Assembly: GCA_003222555.1 (NCBI GenBank)
Contig: QHWL01000472.1
Location: 1 to 5,261, forward strand
DNA from: Acidobacteriota bacterium
GTDB lineage: Bacteria; Acidobacteriota; Vicinamibacteria; Vicinamibacterales; CAVVIG01
Length of the DNA stretch: 5,261 nt
Reading direction: 5' to 3'
Shown in pieces: positions 1 to 5,261 of the stretch (its first letter is position 1; every line of letters begins with the position of its first letter). The position numbers and the translations under genes were made by a program. The notes beneath the pieces are model-generated. The model saw only the letters and a program-made list of their open reading frames with translations. It was not told the origin of the DNA and did not search any database.

Positions 1-199
1 TCCGTCGAATCCGCTCCCCTGGCAGTGCTTATGTTATCGACCCGCTCGAGATGTGGATCGAACCACCCCGATCCTTACGCTTGTTTCCGGGCCGACCCGC
101 CGACTGGCGCCTCGGCTTCGCGATTGCCCGCTACGCGAGCGCGGCGCCGCGATGTAATCGAGAATATGGGTGCGATTTCGAACCGTCAGTGCCTCCGTC
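1..199. other. Left flank with no convincing gene
   Basis: This stretch lies downstream of the stop codon of the minus-strand PilZ gene. Two plus-strand frames are open from the window edge: frame 1 to a stop at 211-213 and frame 3 to a stop at 207-209. Neither product resembles a known family. Third-position GC in frame 3 is about 63 percent by hand count, no better than background for this DNA. Either could be the tail of a truncated convergent gene, but the sequence does not support calling one. No T-tract terminator follows the PilZ gene. Only a short GC hairpin (CGCT/AGCG) near 131-143 is visible. Confidence 0.4.
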
Positions 200-580
200 C
201 TACCATTGATTGACGATGTCGTCCGGCTGGGGCGAGTCGGCGACTGCGGCCGGCGCTGGATTGTTCGCAGCGCCCGTCTCCGGCGACGTGTCCTCGAGCG
301 CGATCGCCGCCGTGAAGGCGAGGCCCACGTGGTAGCGAACGCCGGCGGGTGTCATGGAGGCGACCGAACTGCGGACCACCTGCGCCTCGACCGACTGTGG
401 CACGAACGTTCCCTCGAAATTCACCGTGACCGCCTGTCCGATCTTGAGGGCCACTCCCCAAAGCCCGCTCGCCGAGATATCGATGAGGGTCGCTTTGGAG
501 CCGGGAGGCGAGATACGAAGTCCCTTGATTGACGGCATGCCGGACGCCGGCCTCCGCGGGGCGGGGGAATGCTCTCCCAC
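200..580 (-). CDS. Small stand-alone PilZ-domain protein, degenerate c-di-GMP motif
   Basis: This encodes a 126-residue cytoplasmic protein with no signal peptide or membrane segment. Residues about 17-93 fit a PilZ beta-barrel. The DxSxxG motif is present as D34-I-S36-A-S-G39, followed by the strands KIGQAVTVNF (46-55) and VEAQVVRS (64-71) and the closing strand GVRYHVGLAF (80-89). PilZ domains usually bind cyclic di-GMP through an N-terminal RxxxR plus this DxSxxG. Here only K19xxR22 and an R9R10 pair lie in front, so the first half of the site looks lost. Residues 97-126 form an acidic, Pro/Ala-rich, probably disordered tail ending in Trp. The start is GTG at 580, immediately after the TAA (583-581) of the upstream gene, with GGGAGG eight bases before it. 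An internal ATG (residue 15, base 538) has only a GGAGG 12 bases upstream and is the weaker choice. The tight junction implies co-translation with the PAS/coiled-coil protein. The PilZ assignment is fairly secure; ligand binding is uncertain. Confidence 0.85.
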   Translation of the reverse strand: MGEHSPAPRRPASGMPSIKGLRISPPGSKATLIDISASGLWGVALKIGQAVTVNFEGTFVPQSVEAQVVRSSVASMTPAGVRYHVGLAFTAAIALEDTSPETGAANNPAPAAVADSPQPDDIVNQW

Positions 581-2605
581 TTACGAATCCTCCCTCGAAG
601 AAGCTGGGGGCTTGATTCCGACGATCGCCTCGTCCTGTGTTCGCTCGGCTCGCTCGCGAAGGCTGGCGTCGTCGGCTTCGAAAGGCTCCTGCAGCGCATC
701 GTCGGGAGCCAGCACGGTCTGCATTTCGGAGATGGCCTGCGTCAGGCCCCCCTGCAGCTCCGCAAGGCGCTCGAGGTCGGCCGTCTCTCGCTCTGTTTCG
801 TCGATCGTGTCGATGAGGCGGCGCTCGACTCCGGCTAAGCCATCTTTGAACAGCGCCTGGTGAATCTCGGTCAACAGTCCCTCGGCTTCGGCTAGCGCCT
901 CGGCCTTGCTGGTCTGCAGGTCCGCGATGGCCCGGCGGTGCTCGGCACTCATGCGGTCCCGCTCGCGCTCGAGCTCCTCGATGTGGTCGGCCAGACGGCT
1001 TTTTTCGGCCGACGATGTCTGCCAGAGCTGCGAGCGCAACTCCGCCAGCGCGTCGCGTCTGCGGGTCTCCAGGTCGGCGATGGCCCGTTCGTGGTCGATG
1101 CTCATGCGGTCCCGTTCGCGTTCGAGCTCCTCGGCACGCGCGGCCAGCCGGCGTTCTTCGGCCGCCGTCTGCGATAGCTGCGAGTGCAGGTACGCCAGCG
1201 CGTCGCGCTTGCTGTTCTCCAGGTCGGCGATGCCTCGCTGGTGCTCGGCACTCATGCGGTGCCGTTCGAGCTCGTGATCTTCGTCGGCCTGCGCCGTCAA
1301 ACGGCCTTGTTCGGCCAATGCCTGTGACAGCTGCGAGTGCAACGTGGCCAGCGCTTCACGCTTGCTCGTCTCCAGGTCAGCACGGGCGAGGTCGGACTCG
1401 GCGCTCATGCGGTGACGTTCTCGCTCGTGCTCTTCCTCAGCCCGCGCGGCCACCTGTCTTTGTTCCGTCAATGCCTGCGACAGCTGCGAGCGCAAGTCCA
1501 CCAGCGCCTCGCGCTTGCTAGCCTCCAGGTCGCCGAGGGCTCGCTGGTGCTCAGCGATCATATGGTCCCGTTCGCCCTCGTGCTCCTCCTCGCGCGTAGC
1601 CAGGCGGCTTTGCTCGACGAGCGCCTGCGCTAATTGTGATCGCAACTCGGCCAGCGTCTGACGCGTCCGGTCGCGGCTGAGCGCTGCTTCCTGATTAGCA
1701 AGCGCGAGCGACTGCTCGAGCGTGGCGACCGCCGCCTGATGTTCGGCGGCGATCCGCTCGCGTTGGATCTCGTGGTCGCCGATGATCGCCCGGAGGCGTG
1801 ATTGTTCAGCAGTCGAGGCTTTGAGGCGCCGCTCGAAGTCCAAGAGCTCTCGCCGGTCCGGTTCGCCGGATACCGGCTGCTGCTGTCCCGTCTGCGCAAG
1901 ATTTTTGTCATGGACGCTTGGGCGCGTGGCGTGGGCCGCATGCGCGACGGCGAGCGCCGTCTCCAGCGCCGCGACGCGGGCACGATGCTCACGTTCTTTG
2001 CCCAGAGACGCGAGCTGGCTTTCCTCGACTCTTTTCTCGAGCTCGACGAATTTCGCCTCCCGGCGCTCGCAATCCGCGGTTTGCGCGGCGAGCGCCTCGG
2101 TCAGCCGCCGACACTCGGCCTGATGTTCGTCAGCCAGCGCTGCGAGCCGTCGGTGTTCAGCGATGGTCTCCTCGACTTGATCACGTGCCGCTCGCTGACG
2201 TTCTTCCTGGCCCACTCGGGTGACCTCGGCGCTCTGGATGGAGTGCTCGAGGCGATGCGTCTGCGATTGGTCGCGGAGGCTGAGCAGCAGTGAGTCGACA
2301 CCGTCCGGGTGGTCTTTGAGCGCGATGCCCTGAACGGCCACCGGTCGCGCGCCGTCGTCGCGGACCAGATAGACTCGAGTGGTGAATTCCTGCCACTTGG
2401 CGCGGTCGGCCGCGACGAGGCGATGCGTTAGGTCGGTCTTGAGGATGCCGCCGAGCGTGGCGACGCCGAAGAGGCTGAGCGCCGCGTCGTTGCAGGCCAG
2501 CAGCACTCCGTCGAGGCGCACCCGTAGCAGGCACGCAGGCTGCCGGTCGAGCAGTCGGCGGAGATAGGCGGCGTCAGCCGAAGGAGACCGCGCGCTGGTT
2601 GTCAC
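581..2605 (-). CDS. PAS-domain protein with long tandem-repeat coiled coil
   Basis: This encodes a 674-residue, soluble, highly charged protein that I do not recognise as a named family. Residues about 14-113 look like a PAS fold: LLRVRLDGVLLACNDAALSLFG (27-47) is the typical first half, with DG at 32-33 and N39, and LLLSLRDQSQTHRLE (106-120) is the last strand running into a helix. Residues 114-225 form a first coiled coil. Residues 226-252 form a Gly/Pro/Gln-rich break. Residues 253-632 form a second coiled coil rich in Ala, Glu, Arg and Gln, whose core (344-578) is a tandem array of about 51-residue units. Residues 633-674 form an acidic low-complexity tail. No histidine kinase, GGDEF, EAL, HTH, MCP or membrane segment is present, so it looks like a sensor-scaffold without its own output. 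The start is GTG at 2605. No other ATG, GTG or TTG lies in frame between it and the upstream stop at 2660-2662, and no strong ribosome binding site precedes it. It is the first gene of a pair with the abutting PilZ gene. The PAS call is good; ligand and role are unknown. Confidence 0.85.
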   Translation of the reverse strand: MTTSARSPSADAAYLRRLLDRQPACLLRVRLDGVLLACNDAALSLFGVATLGGILKTDLTHRLVAADRAKWQEFTTRVYLVRDDGARPVAVQGIALKDHPDGVDSLLLSLRDQSQTHRLEHSIQSAEVTRVGQEERQRAARDQVEETIAEHRRLAALADEHQAECRRLTEALAAQTADCERREAKFVELEKRVEESQLASLGKEREHRARVAALETALAVAHAAHATRPSVHDKNLAQTGQQQPVSGEPDRRELLDFERRLKASTAEQSRLRAIIGDHEIQRERIAAEHQAAVATLEQSLALANQEAALSRDRTRQTLAELRSQLAQALVEQSRLATREEEHEGERDHMIAEHQRALGDLEASKREALVDLRSQLSQALTEQRQVAARAEEEHERERHRMSAESDLARADLETSKREALATLHSQLSQALAEQGRLTAQADEDHELERHRMSAEHQRGIADLENSKRDALAYLHSQLSQTAAEERRLAARAEELERERDRMSIDHERAIADLETRRRDALAELRSQLWQTSSAEKSRLADHIEELERERDRMSAEHRRAIADLQTSKAEALAEAEGLLTEIHQALFKDGLAGVERRLIDTIDETERETADLERLAELQGGLTQAISEMQTVLAPDDALQEPFEADDASLRERAERTQDEAIVGIKPPASSREDS
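589..594 (-). promoter_or_regulatory. Ribosome binding site of the PilZ gene, inside the upstream ORF
   Basis: On the minus strand the sequence reads GGGAGG, then ATTCGTAA, then GTG. The purine-rich core is a good Shine-Dalgarno match with an 8-base spacer to the GTG at 580. It sits within the last codons of the PAS/coiled-coil gene (Arg-Glu-Asp-Ser-stop). This decides the GTG start and suggests translational coupling by re-initiation. Confidence 0.75.
872..1576 (-). repeat. Tandem array of about 153-bp coding repeats (51-residue coiled-coil units)
   Basis: Four full units and one partial unit lie head to tail in the coiled-coil gene: residues 344-394, 395-445, 446-495, 496-546 and a partial 547-578. 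The consensus opens with RERDRMSAEHQRAIADLE and continues through SKREAL and LRSQLSQAL to a Leu-Ala-Ala-Arg-Ala-Glu-Glu end. At DNA level the plus-strand word CTCATGCGGT recurs at 948, 1101, 1251 and 1404, with a diverged copy at 1557, giving spacings of 153, 150, 153 and 153 bases. The third unit is one codon short. A more diverged unit of about 64 residues (280-343) precedes the array. The strict period and shared codons indicate growth by in-frame tandem duplication. Confidence 0.9.
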
Positions 2606-2649
2606 TATTGCGCACTTTTCTGAGCCCCGTGCGTAGGACGGGACCAGAC

Positions 2650-2655
2650 ATAATA
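2650..2655 (-). promoter_or_regulatory. Candidate -10 element for the PAS/PilZ gene pair
   Basis: The minus strand reads TATTAT, five of six matches to the bacterial TATAAT consensus, about 45 bases before the GTG at 2605. This would give a leader of roughly 35-40 bases. No good TTGACA-like -35 element lies at 15-18 bases (GTCGCG at 17), so this is a weak candidate in otherwise GC-rich DNA. Confidence 0.22.
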
Positions 2656-2766
2656 TCGGTCATAGCGGAGAACGCGACCACCGAGGCGCGCCCGGACGAG
2701 CAGACCTGGGTTCGCAGCCTGCGGCAGCTCTCGTTGGTTATCTACTTGCGAAGCATGCACAAAACG

Positions 2767-2794
2767 GCGCCCGCCCCGCCCTCGGTTCGGGCGC
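2767..2794 (-). terminator. GC-rich hairpin followed by TTTT, terminator- or attenuator-like
   Basis: The perfect 7-bp arms GCGCCCG (2767-2773) and CGGGCGC (2788-2794) enclose a 14-base loop. An overlapping alternative stem pairs CGCCC (2777-2781) with GGGCG (2789-2793). On the minus strand the hairpin is followed by CG then TTTT. No gene upstream on that strand needs terminating, and the T-run is short. It may be a leader structure before the PAS gene, shielding against transcription from the divergent side, or chance in GC-rich DNA. Confidence 0.2.
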
Positions 2795-3010
2795 GTCGGC
2801 GTAGGCGAGCACCGCCGGATGCCCCACGGAGGCAGTCACGGACGCGCGCTTTAAGGATGGATACGCCCTCCTCCGCGTTCGGGAAAGAACCGGAATAGCG
2901 CTGGAGCCACCCATAGTCCACGCTCGATAGAGACCGTCTTACTTGCGGTCCATCGCCGGCAGCATCGCTCTTTCCAGTGGGCCACTCATTCCGCGACAAC
3001 ACGGGCGGAG

Positions 3011-5161
3011 GTGCTGCGGACCTCATGCTACGATACGTCCGACGCCGCCCGCTCGATGAAACACCAGCCACGACGCGTCCCGGGCGTCCCTGGTCCCGAG
3101 ACCGGGCCATCCCTCCTCATTGGGTCCAACCGTCGGTTCGGCTGGACGGCGGCCGCCATCTTTCTCGTGGCTCTCACCGTGCGTCTGCTTCACGTCTGGC
3201 AGATCCGCAAGGCGCCGTTCTTCACCGTGTTGATGGGCGACGCCCGCGGCTACGACGACTGGGCTCAACAAATCGCGCGCGGTGACTGGCTTGGTCACGA
3301 GGTTTTCTACCAAGCGCCGCTGTATCCCTACTTTCTCGGAGCGCTGTACACCGTTGCGGGTCGCAACCTCATTGTTGTTCGTGCGTGTCAGGCCATCATC
3401 GGATCGTGTGCGTGTGTGCTCCTGGGCCTCGCCGGCTGGCATCTCTTCTCGAAGCGAACGGGCCTGATCTGCGGCTTCATGCTGGCGCTGTACGCACCCG
3501 CCATTTTCTTCGACGGGTTGATACAGAAGTCGGTGCTCGATGTGTTCTTCATCTGCCTGATGTTATGGCTGATTGGCTCGATCATCACGGACACAGCGGA
3601 GGGTCGGGACCACCAGAACCGACTCTTCACGCGAGAGCGGCGGCTCTGGCTCTGCCTGGGACTGGCGACAGGAGGCCTGAGCCTGACGCGCGAAAACGCG
3701 CTGGCGTTCACGGTGGTGATTCTCACGTGGGCACTGACGCGGCTCCGAAACAGGCCGGAGTCTACGGCGCGGCCACATTCTGCGCCCCCGCGGCCACGCC
3801 TGGCTTGCGTCAGCGCCTTCCTGGTCGGCGTGACGCTGGTCCTTTTGCCCGTCGTGGTCCGGAACCGCATCGTCGGCGGCCAGTTCTACCTGACGACGTC
3901 CCAATTCGGACCCAACTTCTATATCGGCAACAACCCGCGCTCCGACGGAACGTACATGTCGCTACGCTTCGGGCGAGGGGCGCCGGAGTACGAGCGTCAG
4001 GACGCCACCGAGCTGGCGCAGGAGGCGATGGGCCGCAGCCTGACGCCTGATGAAGTCTCTCGCTACTGGACGCGGCAGGCGCTCTCGTTCATTACATCGC
4101 AGCCGGCAGCCTGGTTGAGACTGCTCGGAAGGAAGACCGCGCTGCTCTGGAATGCGAGGGAAATGCTCGACACCGAAAGCCAGGAGACCCACGCCGAGTG
4201 GTCCGCGCCGCTTCGTCTCGCCGGGTACGTTGGACACTTCGGCGTCCTCGTCCCGCTGGCCCTCTTCGGCATCTGGGCCACATGGCCGCAGCGTGCGAGG
4301 CTGTGGGTGTTGTACGGCCTGACGATCGCCTACGCCGGCAGCGTGGTGATCTTCTACGTGTTTGCACGGTACCGTTACCCGCTCGTACCGTTCCTCGTGC
4401 TGTTCGCCGCGGCCGGACTGACAGCGATGCGTCGCTTCTTCCACGCGAATCCGCGGCTGCTCGCGATTGGCGCCGTGACCACCGTCGCGGCAACGACGCT
4501 GTTCGTCAACTGGCCGTTGCTCTCCAGCGAGCTGATGCGCGCCATTTCAGAAAACAATTTCGGGACCGCTCTGCAGGAGCAGGGCCGCCTGGATGAGGCT
4601 GCCGCGCATTATCGCCGCGCCATTGAAATCAAACCTGACCACGCGCCTGCCCACAACAACCTGGGCGTCGCGCTCCGTGCGCAGGGTCATGTGCAGGGCG
4701 CGATCGACGAGTACGAAGAGGCGCTTCGGCTTTATGGAGACTACCCCAGTGCGCGCCATAACCTCTCGACGGCATTGCGAGCGCGGGGAAACGATCTCGC
4801 GTCACGTGGTGAGCTGCAGGATGCGATCGCCGATCTGCAGCGCGCACTGATGTTGAGGTCCGAGGACCAGGCGGCGCGCTACGATCTCGCCACGCTGCTG
4901 CTTGAAGCGAACAGATATGCGGAAGCGATCGATCACTTGCGCATCGTCCTCGAGCTGAAGCCCGACGCCGTCGAAGCGCACAACAACCTGGGCATCGCGC
5001 TCGCATCTCAGGGCAGGCTGGACGACGCGATCGTTCACTTCCAGCAGGCCCTGAGGCTCAACCCCGCCTTCGACGACGCGCGGCGCAACCTGACGATGGC
5101 GCTTCAGGCGCGCAGGCAGCCGGAGAATCTTACCACCGCACCTGCGCTCCCAGGCCGATGA
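3011..5161 (+). CDS. GT39/ArnT-like membrane glycosyltransferase fused to C-terminal TPRs
   Basis: This encodes 716 residues. The N-terminal 500 residues form a polytopic GT-C enzyme of the kind that takes sugars from polyprenyl-phosphate donors on the periplasmic face. The first membrane helix is about 43-62, then a catalytic-type loop MGDARGYDDWA (75-85) with candidate acidic residues D77, D82 and D83, then YQAPLYPYFLG (100-110). Further helices lie near 121-141, 149-168, 174-192, 213-243 and 266-285. A large extracytoplasmic loop with NFYIGNNPRSDGTY (302-315) follows, then helices at 403-423, 430-453, 456-474 and 481-501, with the family-like YVFARYRYPLVPF (449-461). Residues 513-690 make about five TPRs, for example HNNLGVALRAQG (548-559) and HNNLGIALASQGRLDDAI (657-674). 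The third is about 41 residues, seven longer than normal. The start is uncertain: GTG at 3011 has GGAG touching it, while ATG at 3056 (residue 16) lacks a clear site. Codons 1-15 have high third-position GC, which mildly favours 3011. The TPRs may select a protein substrate or partner. The acceptor is unknown. Confidence 0.85.
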   Translation: MLRTSCYDTSDAARSMKHQPRRVPGVPGPETGPSLLIGSNRRFGWTAAAIFLVALTVRLLHVWQIRKAPFFTVLMGDARGYDDWAQQIARGDWLGHEVFYQAPLYPYFLGALYTVAGRNLIVVRACQAIIGSCACVLLGLAGWHLFSKRTGLICGFMLALYAPAIFFDGLIQKSVLDVFFICLMLWLIGSIITDTAEGRDHQNRLFTRERRLWLCLGLATGGLSLTRENALAFTVVILTWALTRLRNRPESTARPHSAPPRPRLACVSAFLVGVTLVLLPVVVRNRIVGGQFYLTTSQFGPNFYIGNNPRSDGTYMSLRFGRGAPEYERQDATELAQEAMGRSLTPDEVSRYWTRQALSFITSQPAAWLRLLGRKTALLWNAREMLDTESQETHAEWSAPLRLAGYVGHFGVLVPLALFGIWATWPQRARLWVLYGLTIAYAGSVVIFYVFARYRYPLVPFLVLFAAAGLTAMRRFFHANPRLLAIGAVTTVAATTLFVNWPLLSSELMRAISENNFGTALQEQGRLDEAAAHYRRAIEIKPDHAPAHNNLGVALRAQGHVQGAIDEYEEALRLYGDYPSARHNLSTALRARGNDLASRGELQDAIADLQRALMLRSEDQAARYDLATLLLEANRYAEAIDHLRIVLELKPDAVEAHNNLGIALASQGRLDDAIVHFQQALRLNPAFDDARRNLTMALQARRQPENLTTAPALPGR

Positions 5162-5261
5162 TGCGACCGTTGAGAATGCCCGACGGCTGGTTGTACGTCG
5201 CTGGCGCGGTCGCGCTCGCGATTGAGTAGTCCGTCGAGCGCTCGAGAATGACCGCGCTGGA
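5130..5261 (-). CDS. C-terminal end of an outer-membrane beta-barrel, probably a TonB-dependent receptor (partial)
   Basis: The minus strand is open from the right edge for 43 codons to TAA at 5132-5130. The product contains VILERSTDYSIASATAP and ends in YNQPSGILNGRIIGLGAQVRW. A 'P-x-x-I-L-x-x-R-x-x-x-x-G-x-Q' strand with alternating hydrophobic residues and a terminal aromatic residue is typical of the last beta-strand of TonB-dependent receptors with an N-terminal carboxypeptidase-like domain. The terminal aromatic residue is the known signal for outer-membrane assembly by BamA. Trp is less usual than Phe at this place. The gene is convergent with the glycosyltransferase gene and their 3' ends overlap by 32 bases (5130-5161). 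The rest, including plug and start, is outside the window, so substrate cannot be judged. Another outer-membrane barrel family is possible. Confidence 0.6.
   Translation of the reverse strand, partial: SSAVILERSTDYSIASATAPATYNQPSGILNGRIIGLGAQVRW

Larger units (their letters stand above)
2606..3010. other. Divergent intergenic region
   Basis: About 405 bases separate the divergent starts of the PAS/coiled-coil gene and the glycosyltransferase gene. ORFs crossing it on either strand are Arg/Pro-rich, match no family I know and are treated as chance. It contains a GC-rich hairpin (2767-2794) and a TATTAT element facing the PAS gene (2650-2655). No convincing promoter is seen for the plus-strand gene. 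I see no tRNA, no GEMM-type c-di-GMP riboswitch core and no sigma-54 site. Confidence 0.5.

Noticed and set aside
1..30. TCGAATCC followed by a C-rich run, like the T-arm and 3' end of a tRNA
   Set aside because: The loop lacks the TTC start, the flanking bases do not form a 5-bp T-stem, and the rest of any tRNA is outside the window.
1..209. Plus-strand open frame 3 from the window edge, containing WRLGFAIARYASAAPR, as the tail of a convergent gene
   Set aside because: No family resemblance, many rare-type codons, third-position GC near background, and an overlapping frame 1 that is equally open.
872..1576. The regularly spaced repeats as a CRISPR array
   Set aside because: The units are about 153 bases, contiguous, in frame and coding; there are no short identical repeats with unique spacers.
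906..1633. Several overlapping plus-strand ORFs opposite the coiled-coil gene, themselves repetitive in Ser/Arg or Ala/Pro
   Set aside because: Their repetition is the shadow of the 153-bp repeat on the minus strand; the minus frame gives a coherent PAS plus coiled-coil protein.
2606..2800. A GEMM-type cyclic di-GMP riboswitch upstream of the PAS/PilZ pair
   Set aside because: The conserved riboswitch core and tetraloop-receptor pattern could not be found on either strand.
2599..2898. 99-residue plus-strand ORF in the divergent region
   Set aside because: It is Arg/Pro-rich without a recognisable domain, overlaps the start of the PAS gene and lacks a good ribosome binding site.
2742..3110. 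122-residue minus-strand ORF in the divergent region
   Set aside because: It overlaps the start of the glycosyltransferase gene, has low-complexity basic composition and no recognisable family.

Overview
The window is GC-rich bacterial DNA carrying two complete genes on the minus strand, one complete gene on the plus strand, and the tail of a fourth gene on the minus strand at the right edge. The gene styles are a PilZ protein with its VVRS / GVRYHVGLAF strands, a GT39-like membrane protein fused to TPRs, and a large outer-membrane receptor ending in an aromatic residue. Together with the GC content these suggest an environmental Gram-negative, possibly Acidobacteriota (Vicinamibacteria-like). 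That taxonomic guess is from general familiarity only and is not proven by the sequence.

Layout. Positions 1-199 hold no convincing gene. Positions 581-2605 (minus) encode a 674-residue protein with an N-terminal PAS-like domain and a very long coiled coil. Its centre is a tandem array of about 51-residue units that is visible at the DNA level. It ends in TAA and the next base begins a GTG start for a 126-residue PilZ-domain protein (200-580, minus). A strong ribosome binding site for this second gene lies inside the last codons of the first, so the two form a translationally coupled pair. Positions 2606-3010 are a divergent intergenic region with a GC-rich hairpin and a weak candidate promoter. 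Positions 3011-5161 (plus) encode a polytopic GT-C (GT39/ArnT-like) glycosyltransferase fused to about five C-terminal TPRs. The end of that gene overlaps by 32 bases, tail to tail, the last 43 codons of a minus-strand gene whose C-terminus looks like a TonB-dependent receptor or similar outer-membrane beta-barrel (5130 to beyond 5261).

How the parts may work together. The PAS/coiled-coil protein has a sensor-type domain but no kinase, GGDEF, EAL or other recognisable output domain. Its coupled partner is a small PilZ protein that keeps the DxSxxG motif but lacks a clear RxxxR motif. The best candidate for an undescribed system here is therefore a two-component PAS/coiled-coil scaffold plus stand-alone PilZ module, in which the PilZ protein may bind its partner or a degenerate ligand site rather than canonical c-di-GMP. 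The glycosyltransferase and the receptor are on separate transcripts and nothing in the sequence ties them to this pair.
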